A stretch of DNA of 64,000 nt, taken from assembly GCA_009763385.1 (NCBI GenBank), contig CM019823.1:27929668-27993667 (forward strand). Direction: 5' to 3'. The position numbers and the translations under genes are program-made. The DNA comes from Coix lacryma-jobi var. lacryma-jobi. Lineage: Eukaryota > Streptophyta > Magnoliopsida > Poales > Poaceae. Numbering within the stretch: position 1 is the first letter of the stretch; each line of letters opens with the position of its first letter. Of the stretch, positions 42,522 to 54,900 are shown piece after piece. Below the pieces are notes generated by a model, which did no database searches, was not told where the DNA came from, and saw only the letters and a list, made by a program, of their open reading frames with translations.

Positions 42522-45172
42522 CTACGGGAGGACCGGGGGAGGCAGCCGGCAGGTGTTGTGGGACTGGCAGTGGCAGCACTTGTGGCCGCGAGCCACGCCG
42601 GAGAAGACCTGCGTCGTGTCCCTGCAGTCGTTGCACACGATCCAGCCCTGCACCAACACAGAAACAGAGAAGCATCAGAGCATGAGCCATCGTCGTCACC
42701 CATCACTGCATCAGCATGGGCACTGATACTACTGATACGGCATCGACCGCCGGATCTTGTTGCGTCTGGGCATCTCTGCTCATCGGCGGGCCGCTTCTAG
42801 ATTTTTTTTTCTTCTTCTCTGGATTTGTGCTAGTTTTACTCTACTTTTTAGTATCTGATGATGGATCTTGTTGTGGATATTAAAATGGCCTGGATTTATA
42901 CGACAGGGAGAAGAAGAACAGGCCAGAACTGGGTCCAGCGATTTCGGATAGAGAAGGTTTGGTTGTGGTTGTGTCATATCATATCAGGTTGGTGGCAATT
43001 AGGCACTGACCTTCCCCATGTAGAAGTAGCTTGCCTCCATCTGCAGAGTTTGAAGCAAACAAACAAACAAACCACTCTCAGTAATCAGACAACCTCTGCC
43101 TGCCACGTGTCCCTTGAAACTAATAATCACCTACACGTAGAATTGCCAATCCATCGCTATGATCTAAACTCTACTAGTAGTTTTCTCAATATAGTATATC
43201 ATTTCAGCTACTGTGCTTGCCTGTTGTGGACAGGGCTAACGTCGCATTCTAGACAGAGCATTATCTTGCTTGCAGTCAAAAGACTCTCTAGACAACGCCA
43301 ATAAGCTGATGAATTGCCGAGAGGGAAGCGATTAATTAAATACTAATACCTCTGCGTCCAGGGCCTTGAAGAACTTGTCCATGTCAACGATGGACGTCGC
43401 GCATATGGGACACGAGAACCTACATACATACATGGTGGAATGGACAGCGTTGTTATCCATCCAAGGAAAGGAAGAACAAGGCCACACGAAACGAAAGAGA
43501 CGCCAGCAGCAGCGGCAGCAAAAGCAAAAAGCAGGTGGGCATGGCATGGCATGGGCGCTTACTTGTCGTGCTTCAACATCTCGTGGAAGCAGTGCAGGTG
43601 CATGGTGTGGCCGCACCGGAGCACCGACGTCTCCCTCAGCGAATCAAACAGGTACTGCCTTGCAGCAACAGCAAAGTTAAAAGGTTCCATTCCAAAATCC
43701 AAATGATGAGCAGAATGCAGAATGCAACAACAGCAAATTGAAGGCACAGCTAGCAAAGCACACCTCGTAGCAGATGGGGCAGTTGTTCTTCATCGAGTTC
43801 TCGATGCAGCAGTGCTTGTCGCGCAGGGTCGTCGAGTAGCAGGATCCTGCGGCGTGATATGTAAATGATTTGTTATGGTTGATGATGATGGGGAACGCAG
43901 GAATCATCAGCACGTCCTCGAATCAGACGATCGTGCGTACCGCACTTTTGGCAGTGGAAGAAGTTCTCCTTTCCTCCGACTCTGTTCAAACAAACGGATC
44001 ACAGTTTCAGACAGCTTTATTACTTGGTACATACAGTAGTAACTTCCGATTCCGAACGAGCAGAGTGATAGTTTCAGAGGTTCCTGTGATTCAGATCGTG
44101 CAATTGGGGGAAAAAAGAAAGGGGAGGCACACACTACACTACACTACACACTATACACACCTGCAGATGCCGCAATCGTCGCAGTGGAACTGCTCCTTGT
44201 CAACCTACAGACAGACGGACGGAGAGCATCATGTCGTTTACGGCCAGAAGTTTCACGCAGCAGAGCTAGATCAGGTAAAAAAAAAAAAAAATAGAACAGT
44301 CTACGGTAGCAGCAGTCCCAGCTGCAGTCTGCATCTCACATCGTCGTCCAGGAAGCTGCACGCTCTGCAGAAGTACTCCCCCATGCAGACGCCGCAGTTG
44401 CGGCACACCTGCCCAATCTGTAAAGAACTGAACCGTGTTAAACTCCAGCTCCATAGATCGATGGAGCTTCGTCGGCGTCTTAATGGCTAATGCTATCATC
44501 ATCATCACTTGCGCGGTCAATGCAAGGCCGCCGGTCCCACGAGTCATTGGATACAGGGATTAATTAAGGCAAGGTCATGTAATGTACTGACCGGCTGTTC
44601 GGTGTCACAGACGAGGCAGATGACCTGAAAACAAGAGAGAGAGAGAGAGAGAGGTCAGCGCAGCCCAAGAAGAACCCGGAGGAGCAGGAGGACGCGCACC
44701 GATTGCACGGCGTGCCGATCCAGCTCGTGCCCGTCTTTCTGCGCATCGAATCCAATCATCCGGACCCAAAGCAAGATCCAACAAGGAGGGCGGCAGGATC
44801 AGCAGCAGCACATGAAAAGAAAACAAAGGACGAGAGGAACAGAGCACCAAAGGTCAGCGTCAGGTGGTGAGGGAAGGAAGAAGAGGGAGGAGGGAAGTCA
44901 AGAAGAGGGCACGCACCGTGGACTCGTTGTGGCAATGGCGGCAGTGGAAGACGTCGCCGCAGCAGGGCGCGCGGATCCGGCACCGCCTCCGGTAGTGCTT
45001 GCACCTGCGCCGACGACCGGGTTCAGAAGAGGAAGAGCTGAGACTGAGAGGAGCAAAAAGCAGCAGCAGCAGCAGCAGCAGCAGCTTCAGCGAACGAGCA
45101 ACAGACGGCAGCGAATACGGACCCGAATCCCATCCTGGCGAACCCGCGGCGCGCCTCGGCGTCGTGCTCCAT
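42522..45172 (-). CDS. CHY/CTCHY/RING-H2 zinc-finger E3 ubiquitin ligase
   Basis: Twelve coding exons (minus order): 45172-45123, 45004-44917, 44738-44700, 44624-44592, 44417-44340, 44204-44161, 43981-43941, 43846-43764, 43654-43563, 43419-43350, 43040-43011, 42647-42522. All are GT-AG and sum to 257 residues. The CHY zinc finger (CKHYRRRCRIRAPCC ... CRHCHNE, then VICLVCDTEQP) covers ~18-80. The CTCHY segment (QVCRNCGVCMGEYFC ... FHCDDCGICR) covers ~73-140. RING-H2 (CPIC ... CGHTMHLHC ... CPIC) covers ~147-190. The C-terminal zinc ribbon has CNDC and CCHC. This is the architecture of Arabidopsis MIEL1/CHYR1 and rice RZFP34, which ubiquitinate regulators such as MYB factors in ABA, drought and defence responses (family knowledge). 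The target here is unknown. A (CAG)8 run is in intron 1 and a GA run in intron 3. Confidence 0.92.
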
Positions 45173-47122
45173 GGACGGACGGTGTGGCGTGGCGTGGTAG
45201 AGGCGAGGGCCGAGGAGGAGCGCGCCGGCGGGATGGGATGAGATCTGAAGGAGAGGACCGGCTTCAGCTGCCCCGGCGTGGTGGTGGCGGGGCGGATTGA
45301 CTAGGAGGAGATTGCTTTCTTTTTTTATATATTATATATACTCCCGCTGGGGCCTAGTAGTGTGCCTAGTGCTAGTGCTAGTGGACTGAAGACTGCCTGA
45401 AAACGGCAAGAATCGGAAATGCTCGGGGGGGGGGGGGGTCCTTCTTCTTCTTCCTCTTTCTCTTTTTTTTATTTGTTAGGACCATTTATTTATATTACTA
45501 TGCTGCTTCACAATGCTGCGTCTGGCCGCTTCGCTCCTACCAGTACTTGCAGGCACAAGAGGCTCAGAGCTAGGTAGCCGACCATGGCAGTGGCAGAGGA
45601 TCAATCTCCAAGTGTACAGTACCCCCAACCACCCTCTCCCATTTCTTAAAATGACTTTCTTTACCCTTTTTTTTTTTGAAAGGAACACCTTTTCTTTGCT
45701 TATGAAGAAGGAAAAGGAATCAGATACATCACGTTTCCTTTCCTTTCCGAGGGGCCAGGGGGAGACGTGCCGGCAAACCAAAGCAACTCCTCAATCTGTC
45801 AAAAAAAAAAAAAAAAGCAACTCCTGAATTCCCTGATCCTGCTGCTGCTGCTGCTGCTCGCATCATCTCAACAGAGACCAGAGTGAAGAGTGACGACGGC
45901 GATTCTTCTGCGCCCTGTTGGTTCAGCTCCGCACAGCATACCATCTCATGCTGTCGTACGTACACAATTCTTCTCCTCCTTATAATAAAAACAATAATAA
46001 TAATAAAAAAAGGCACATGCTCATCACGATCTGGGAAAAACAACACCATATATACTCTATCAGTTCAGCTTTGCCATCCGCCGTCAGCCTTGGAACGGCG
46101 ACCTCGCAAGCGGCTTCACCTGAAAGCCTCGATCGATCTCCGTGGTTTTCTATCTATCTATCGTACCCAGGAAACCCCAGCAGGTTACCCCTGACCAACC
46201 AAACCAAACCATTATCATTCGGGGGCAGTTCGGCACTGGATCGCATCACACAAACCTATTCTAACACAGATGGATACTAGGCTCCGATCCCAGGCCAACT
46301 GACGCGACTTGTTTTCGGTGGATCTCCGGTCTTGGAACTGGAAGTGATCAGGTTCAGGTGAACACCCTCAGCACTCAACACTCAACAGGGCGGAGTGGAG
46401 TGTAGATAAAGTAATGCTCAGGATAAGGTAAGGTGTGCTACATCTACATGCAATTTGAAAGCTACTAGTAGGGAGGTGTTGCTTCAGTGCCCCGGCTGCC
46501 GGCTGGGCGTGCGTGAGTGTTTCGTTCATTTGGAGTAAAAATCAGTTTCTCAAGTTATCTTTAGTCAAAAAAATAAATAAAAAGAAGTTGTGTTTAACCG
46601 AATTATATTTGACGAAATGGCCATATTATGATGAAAAATATATAGTTTATAAAGGATCTGATTATATTAATTTAATATTGTAAAGCTTGACATTCTTTTC
46701 TAAATTTGCTCAATAAATTTAAAATAATTTTAGAAATTTCTTTTTTTTTTCTATAGGAAAGGACGGAGGTAGATCACGGCACTCACGTGAAAGTGCCGCC
46801 CTAACCTAAAAATTCATCGCTTCGTTTAGGCCAGGCTTTCATGATGACCACACCTTGAACCATATTGCCCACGATCCGCACCGATAATTGGTTACGCCAG
46901 GTTACTTGAGATTTTTTTTAGCCTTATTAATTTTTTTTTCATATTTCTCCGTCTAATTTATTACTTAGCTAGTACAAACAAGATCCTATTTTGATTGTGA
47001 CGTCGTTACCTTTACACTAGGGTGTGTTTAGTTTAATAAATAAGGTGATATATCATCTTCTCACTCCTCACTATTTATTTATTCAGTTAGTATATATAAA
47101 AAAATAAATTGATCTTCTCACT
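45173..47122. other. CHY-RING promoter region and spacer
   Basis: No gene seen. Simple repeats include a run of 14 G (45425-45438) and a CTG/GCT run near 45839-45860. A decayed Stowaway-like piece ends near 46772 (GGACGGAGGTAG). Sequence from about 47025 (GTGTGTTTAGTTTAATAAATAAGG) looks like the start of an old MITE into which the CACTA element at 47123 inserted. Confidence 0.5.
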
Positions 47123-47851
47123 CACTGCTAGAGAACGGACCTTTGATCGATCTGTTAAATGAGCTTTAGTCTCGACAAAAATTACATCTGAGACAAAAGA
47201 CTTTTAGTCCCGGTTGGTGTTACCAACCCGGAAGGTCTTCCACCGGGACCAAAGGTCCTTCATGAGTGAATTCAAAAGGAGAGCGTCCAAAACTATGTTA
47301 CGTGAGTTGTGTAGCTGAGTTGGTAAGAGCAACTCCAACGGTTTTGCAAATAGACTTTGCATTCTTATTTTTGCAAAAAAAATCTACAAAACTCTTATCC
47401 AACGGTTTGGCAAATAGGCTTTGCATTTTTGTTAACTTGGCAAAATCCTGAGATCGATTGGCATATATGCAAGCTTGTGATCGGCTTGGCATTTCGTCTC
47501 GTGTACTACTCCAGCGCGCGCTCTTCCCTCCTGCGCCGTCGGGTTTCCTTTTTTAGATTTTGGCAAGTCAATTTTGCCAAACTGTTGGAGATAACATTTT
47601 TCTCTCCTCCCCATATTGATTTGAGAGTTGGCAAATTTCATGTTTTGCCAAATAAAAAATGCAAAACCGTTGGAGTTGCTCTAAGTGAGTTATGCATGAG
47701 GTGAGAAATCCTGGATTTGAATCTCACGAAGCGCAAATAATTTTTTTATTTTGAGAATTACCTTTAGTCCTGATTGAGTGATCCAAAACTAAAGGCTAAG
47801 ACTTAAAAGGTCTTTCTACGACCGAGACTAAAGACTCGTTCTATACTAGTG
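47123..47851. mobile_element. CACTA-type element containing a nested Harbinger MITE
   Basis: CACTGCTAGAGAACG and CGTTCTATACTAGTG are inverted ends, flanked by the 3-bp duplication ACT (47120-47122 and 47852-47854). Subterminal CTTTTAGTCCCGGTTGG and ACCTTTAGTCC motifs place it with the element at 36441-36886. Its central tRNA-like module (A box near 47311-47326, B box at 47714-47724) is split by the MITE at 47327-47681. No ORF. Confidence 0.85.
47327..47681. mobile_element. Harbinger/Tourist-type MITE nested in the CACTA element
   Basis: GAGCAACTCCAACGGTTTTG and its inverted copy CAAAACCGTTGGAGTTGCTC bound 355 bases, flanked by TAA (47324-47326 and 47682-47684). The inner ends also pair (GCAAATAG...TTTGCC repeats). 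The near-perfect ends suggest a recent insertion. Confidence 0.88.
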
Positions 47852-47854
47852 ACT

Positions 47855-48939
47855 CCTTACATCATCTTCTCAGTTATCACTCCTCACTATTTATTTATTC
47901 GGTTAGTATATGCATTTTTCGCTTATCGAGGAGTCAAACATTTTGAACTTTGACCAAAGTTATATAAAAAGTACTAATATTTTTAATACAAAAAATATGC
48001 CATTAGATCAGTAATAGAATATATTTTCATAATAATTTTATTTAACAACATAAATACTAATACTTTTTATTATAACCTTGATCAAACTTGAATTAATTTG
48101 ACCAGCACGGATCCTATAATTGCATGTTTTATGGACGGAGGAAGTAAATTGATTTTCTCACTCCTTATGTTATGTTTTCTATTTGGTTCGTAGAATAGAG
48201 TAGATTAATACATCACTATCTCATTCCTCGTAGCAATAAGTTGATTCCACCAAAATCCATCGGATAACACAAGATTTTACCATTCAAATATCGTAAAAAA
48301 CTCACGTGCAAGTTTTCCATTCCAAACAACAAACGACGTACTTCGACTTATTCTCTCTCACAGAATACTATTGAAACAGCCGTAAAAACGACCAGCCTAA
48401 CATGCACAGCTATTCTTACATCCGTTAGGTTGCGATTATCTGGCTCCGGGAGGGCGATATGCCACTCCGTGCACTCCTGCAATCAGCCAGAGATGCCAAG
48501 TTGCCAACGACTGATAAAGGTCCTTGTCGACGCATGTGCCCTTTGACCACTTGTGAAAGTGCATCACAAAGAAATTTACTCAGGAGCAATGCTTGGAAAA
48601 ATTTGCTGTTTAAGTGTAAACAGACTTTGCCAAAATCCTAAATCTCAATAAGGACTATGAAGAAAAAATATACAAAAAGGCGAAAATAGCAATAGCCACC
48701 TTAAAATCTGAAGGCATCTGTACCATGGGTGAGCCATTTTCCCACAACAAAAAGGGATAATATATATCAGTGGAAATTTCTTTTAAAAAAATAAATATTT
48801 TACATTTGTCGCGCATTAAACACAAGATGGGATAACAACCATACTTGCGTGCAAGCAGACAACACCAAATTGTTTGAAAGTTTCTGAGTTCTGATACAGA
48901 TTAGTACAGATTCCTGACCTGCTCAAAACACAAGACACT
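47855..48939. other. Spacer downstream of NUP93
   Basis: Begins with ATCATCTTCTCAGTTATCACTC, a near repeat of sequence left of the CACTA element, so the CACTA insertion probably split or accompanied a duplicated older MITE. A degenerate Stowaway-like segment spans about 47935-48145 (ending GGACGGAGGAAG). The rest should include the NUP93 3' UTR. No gene seen. Confidence 0.5.
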
Positions 48940-51900
48940 TCATATGCACTGTGCCACCTTCTGATACAAATCCTGTGGCCAATTCCGGCTCATGTTGCTT
49001 GCTACAAGGTTTGCAATCTGCAAATTATGAATGAAAATTGAAATGCATCAGAAAAGGTCAGAAGGATTGCATTTATGTTTAGCAAAGGCATTATTTAAAG
49101 CTGAGTACACCAGCAAAATATAAGGTTCAGACATGCATGTTTTTACATTACAAATGGGCAGTTCTACAGAAAAACAAACATATTGATATTTTCCTTCATT
49201 TCCCACAACATCATTCTCAACCAATCCAAACTATATTACTATGTAATCCCTCTTTATATGGCCTCGGACAAGACCCTTCGGTTTTTGCCAAACTAAGTGT
49301 AGTGAAAAGTACCACAGCAGCAAGCAGTGAGCTGCCATGTCTGATGAATTCGGGGGGTAAAAAGCAGCCAAAAAAAAAAACAGGGCTCCAAAAAAAATAC
49401 AGACATTTTTGTTTCTGCTGGTGCTCGAAGAATGTGTTTACGTGCCACCGGGGGAAGAGATGCCTAGTCAAGGTACATCGGTATGTGCTAAGCATATGCT
49501 TAGGACAGACAGCCAGTGTTCCCTTATTTCGTACGTAGTTTAGGGCCACACTTTCCAATTATAGTGGAAAGTGTTTGTGGTGATAATCCAATGATACACA
49601 TATGAAAAAGATAATACCTTTGATTTGACAGCACGCAAGGTCCCATCAGTATCTCTAACATTGTCAATGCAATTTAGAGCAACCTTCAGGAGATCTGGCA
49701 CGCAAGCTTGAACATGGGGTGACAAATTCCTGAAAATGTCAACAGTCACATTTGGAGCCTGAGTGTCCAGATGAAGGAAGGGTAGCCTGATGGTTTCCCT
49801 CAAAGCATCTACAGTCTGTCCAGCTCGAGCTAGCCTATAAATATGGAGAATAGCTTCAAGCTGTCTCAGCACAGTTTGTTGCTCAGAAATGAGATCCTTC
49901 TCTTGAATGCTGCAAGCAAGTTTCACAAGACAAATTAAAACAGATTCAATCAGCAAAATAACCATCAATCTACCAGTCCCAGAGTAGAAGAGAAAAATAA
50001 CCTGGCTTCAGAAGAATATCTAGCTGTCTCCAATATTTCATTGCCAGAATGAATTAGGGCAGCAGCACGACTCTCGCCGTCTAACATACTCCGTGCCATG
50101 GCACAGACTGCATCAGACAGGCACTTGTTTATTGTCTGAAGAGCCATGGCAAAGGCTCCTACTCTTTTGTGAATTTCCACAGCCTGTTTCATATGAACAC
50201 AAACCAAAACTGAATTAATACGGTTCTGTACAGTGCATACATGGTGCTAGGTTGCATACACTGGTAGCTCTTTTCAAGAATCAATTTCATCACAAAGCAG
50301 ATAATATCAGAATATAGATAGTGATGAACGCTGAAGTGCAGAAAATAGACATCTCCTATTCAATACATTAAGCATATTTAAGCTCAATAGCAATGTAGCA
50401 GCTTAATGGTACATATATGATGTCTCTTGCATGGCAGTATTAAAGAAAAATTAATAAGGTTTATACACAAGTAGTTTTATGGCAGGGCAATGGTTGGAGT
50501 GTTGGACTGATGAAGTTAAGATGCAATAATCAGTATGGCTAGAATGGATAAGATTGTGTTCTGTCAGAAGCTAGAAGCCGAGGGTCAGTTTGGAGTTCGT
50601 GTCATGTGAAGCACTTTAGAATGTCTTGCTGTCATGGCTCTAATACAATAGCAAGAAAAAAGGAGGTACTATCGAAAAGCTACTTCTAGGAGCAGAGCCT
50701 AAGTTTAACTCTTTCGATCAAATAATCAATAATAAGCATGCAAGCAATTCAAAAAGTAATCCTATCATGAATACATGGCACTGATGTACAGAACAATAAA
50801 GATGAGTCAGTGCTTCTGCAGTTCTGCCTGCTGCCTTCTACGTCGAATATTATCCGAAGTGAAGATGCAAAAATAAAATGATCCAGAAGCACAAGCACGA
50901 GAACAGAAGCAAATACAAACACTTAGGTTCACCAAAATAAATTTACTTACTTTGTCAAAGAGCCCAGCCTCTTGACACCGATGGGCAGCTTCAAGTAAGA
51001 ATTGCTGCCGACTTCTCCAATCCATCATATACTTTTTCAGCTCTCCTTCTTCTCCCATTCCACTTGGACCAAGCAAAAGTTGAATACCACCATCCCTTAG
51101 TAATATCTCCGTCAGTAGTTGCTTCAACATTAAACTTCGTTGTCGCTGCTTATCAGCATGTCCTTCACCAATCCACGATACCTCGCCTCCACCCATGGCA
51201 GCAGCAGCTTGTGCATAATACTCCAAGGCCAGATCAATATTACCATTACGCAAGTATATAGAGCCATATTGCCGTATTATGCTTGCAGCCTCTGCACAGG
51301 CATCCATGATGCCAATTTTCTGGCCTGGTCCAATACCGTCAGGGAGAACACTATGGTCAGCTAAAGCAATTGAAATGTGCACAGCGTCAATATGGTATCC
51401 ATCCTCTGCAACTTCTTTAGACAAATAAAGAATTGCTGGGAGTAATTGTATGCTTAAGAACAGAATGTACGGATAGACTAGGGGATCTTTTCCACTCTTT
51501 GTATAATATGATGGCTCAAATTTATTCAAGTAACTTTGCAGGTCATCCAGTGTATAAGGCACCAAGCCTTCATTCATAAGATTAGAAGAAGATGCATTGG
51601 TGTATTCCCGCAGAGCTGACAACTTAAACCACAAGAAATCCTCTATAGTGTTAAAAAGTGTTGGCAGGTCTTTTAGCAGCCTTTCAATTTGTCGCCGACA
51701 ACCACAAATTATGGCATAAAGCAGCAACTTCTTCCTGTCGTAACCAGGACGCCCTGGCCGATCACCCATTCTGAGCATTTTATCACATTCCTCAGAAGCT
51801 GCCAAAGCAGTCTCTGGTGATACAGCCCCATTAGTGGAAATCCAATCTGCAAGCTGTGGAAGAATATATTTATCGCTGAGTCCCTTCTTCTGAACAAGAA

Positions 51901-54900
51901 GGATCCATCATGAATTCATGATATAGAAAGTTTACCAGGGGAGCGAAGTTATATGTAGTACGAGATGATTGGGCAACTTGTCTTGCTTCATCATAGTATC
52001 CGGTTCTCAAGCAGAAATAAATCTGCAGGAGTGCAATAAGTGAAGCTTCAAAGGTAAGTGGGGAACAATTCAAATTACTAAAGTTCTACTGAACTGAACA
52101 GTAAAGAACATGGATTTGCTATTGGAAGGTTAATTCAAGAAAGGTAATAGACCCAATCATAGGCCATTTTTATCTAGCAGCAGTGCTCTAAAAATGACAA
52201 TACCTATTATAAGAAGAAAGAACTCACAATTAGATTCAATAAGTCTAGAAATAACTCATTGACTACAACTGTCATTTCACATGAAGCTGCAGTTGCAGAC
52301 TTGCAGCTAAACTAACAGATAGCTAGTTACAGATTTCAACATGCCATTACCAGATGGAAACACTGATGTTAAGTACAGAGTTCTTTTCAGCAACAGAAGT
52401 GAACAAACAAAAATAACCTGCTGCCAGGTTGTATCCACTGGAGGCTGTCTACGTAGATCGGTTGCATCAAAGTCTAGCACACCTTGATCACGCAACCTTA
52501 CCTGTCAGGTCATGTGGACAAAAGCATGAATTGGAGCGTAAATAGTAGTGCAAAAGCAAAACAAATAGAGCAAAATAGCATCAATCAAAACCAACCCGAA
52601 GAAATGCTCGTATCTTCTGAAGATTGCCAACAGATCCACCAAGAGCAGCCTAAAACAACAAATAAAAATGCAAAGCATGATTGATTATTATACAATGCAA
52701 TGGGAAAAGCATTTGCGCCCACAAAAAAAATCCAAATATGAAAAAGAATAGAGCGCCCATAAGGTAAAATGTAAATCACTATAACAACTAGTTGCAGTGG
52801 AGATTTGGTTTATATGTACAAAGATGAACAAATAGAGCTTGAAGGAATAGTTTGCCATGATCGTAAGGCGCTAACAGAGTGATATGTGTGACTTCCGAGC
52901 ATATGCTGCCAATCAAGTGATTCCTCATGACCCAGAATGTCATTGAATGCTGTTGTAAAAGAACCCCCATAAATAGCAATGTTTTACTAATCTTAAGCAT
53001 GTGCTACCAAATGTATTGACATGCCACGACCAAGAATATAGAGTAAATACATTAGTGGTTAAATTAGGTGAGTGATCTTACAAACTAGACTAAGATGACA
53101 CTAAAATTTGTTAAGTGCTCATTGCAAGTCACACATGCGTCAACTTGCCTATCCATGCTTATGTGGATGCCATGAGGGGTGCAACCGTGAATGATTGGAC
53201 TTCTGTGTTGGATTCCCTCCTTGGTCATCTCCTAACAGATTTCATGGTGACTTTTCATTGCAAATGCGAGAGTTTGCAGTCGCATGGGCACCAACCAAAG
53301 GCAGGACCCAGCGGTGTGAAATGGCAGCAAATGTAAAAAAAGGGTCAGACCCAGCGCAGAGAGCTCCCACTCTGTGCGGGACTGCGGGGTCTGGGGAAGG
53401 GTGTTAGTGGCAAGCCTTACCCTCGCCTATGCAATGCGAGGAGACCGCGACTCAAACCTGGGACCTTCCGGTCACAGGCGGTAAGACTCTACCACTTGCA
53501 CCAGGCCCGCCCTTCAAAATGGCAGCAGATGTAGACAAAAAAAAAAGAATGCACTGGAAGCTATTGAGAGCAGGGTAGTGCATGATGAAACCATTTTGGA
53601 GCAGTCCTAGACTTCGAGCATGACTGGAAGTGAGATGCAATGCAACAACTGGGAGCAGCACGCATGCAACTAGCAAATTCACAGCCATTTTGTCAAGCAT
53701 TACCTCAAGTGGATTGGTAAATACATCAAGGGCAGAAGGCTTCAGCTGCCATGCTAGGGAAATTAGCTATGACTGTTAGCTTGGGTGGTGGGGGCCATGA
53801 CTAGTCACCAATGCAACGGGGACCGTGCACATGATGGCTATGGCGTAAGGGTGCAAGGCTCCTAAGTCCTAACGCCACACCAGTGTAATGAATAGAGACA
53901 AGGAAAAAAGTTGAAGGCAGATGAGAATAACCAAGAGGTTTCTGCAAAAATACACAGTCCTAATCCACCATGGTATCCACATACAGGATTTGGTGAGTTG
54001 ACGGATCTGATGTCAAACGATTCAGTTAACAAAGTTCAGCAAGTTGTTAATCGTGATTCTAATTCAAATATGCTAACATAATTGCACATATGTGGAAAGT
54101 TTTGTGGCCTCCAAAGCATTTTAAACACCCAATAAAAAAGTGTTCTACAAATATGCAACAAATGCACACGTATACCAAATTTGAGTTATATAAGAAATTC
54201 AACAAGAAAGTGGGAAATACAAAAATTAGTAAGGGTAAACAATAATTGTCATAATAGCATGTATAGATATGCGCCAAAGTCAAAACTATGAAACATAACT
54301 GGATTTGAAACGTACTATAAGGAAACAGTGTGCTAAGCAAGTGCCAGTAGTTCAGTACAAAAATGAGTAAAACTATATACTCACAAGAGCTGGATGGCTG
54401 TTGATGGTCTCAAGTATGTACTTTTCATGACCCCACTCAAGATGGCGCCTTGCACCTACCACTAGTGACATTTTTCTTGAAACCTTTCGATGAGTCGATC
54501 CTTCCCCAACTAATGCCTGAATTAGATAATAAGCAACAGAAACACCAATTATTAAGTAATGATAGAATAAGGGACACCAAAAAAAATGTCAAATTGTGGA
54601 ATCTGCCAGTGCACAATACTGCTCATCTTCCTATAATAATGAATTCAAATATAAGAAGAAATGGACAAATAATGGTATAAATAAATTTCCAGAAATTAAG
54701 TCAATATTAGTACCTGAATTAGATGCCACACTTTCTGCATAGTCACTGACTTTGTGCCAACAGCATCAACAGATAAGGACTCGTAAGCAGCCCTAAAAGA
54801 CGTAGCAGGCTACACAAAATATGACATTAATGAGCTCAAGCAGAATTAAGATGGTGCATCAAGAGAAATTTGTCATGTTACGATGATAATATATCGAAGA

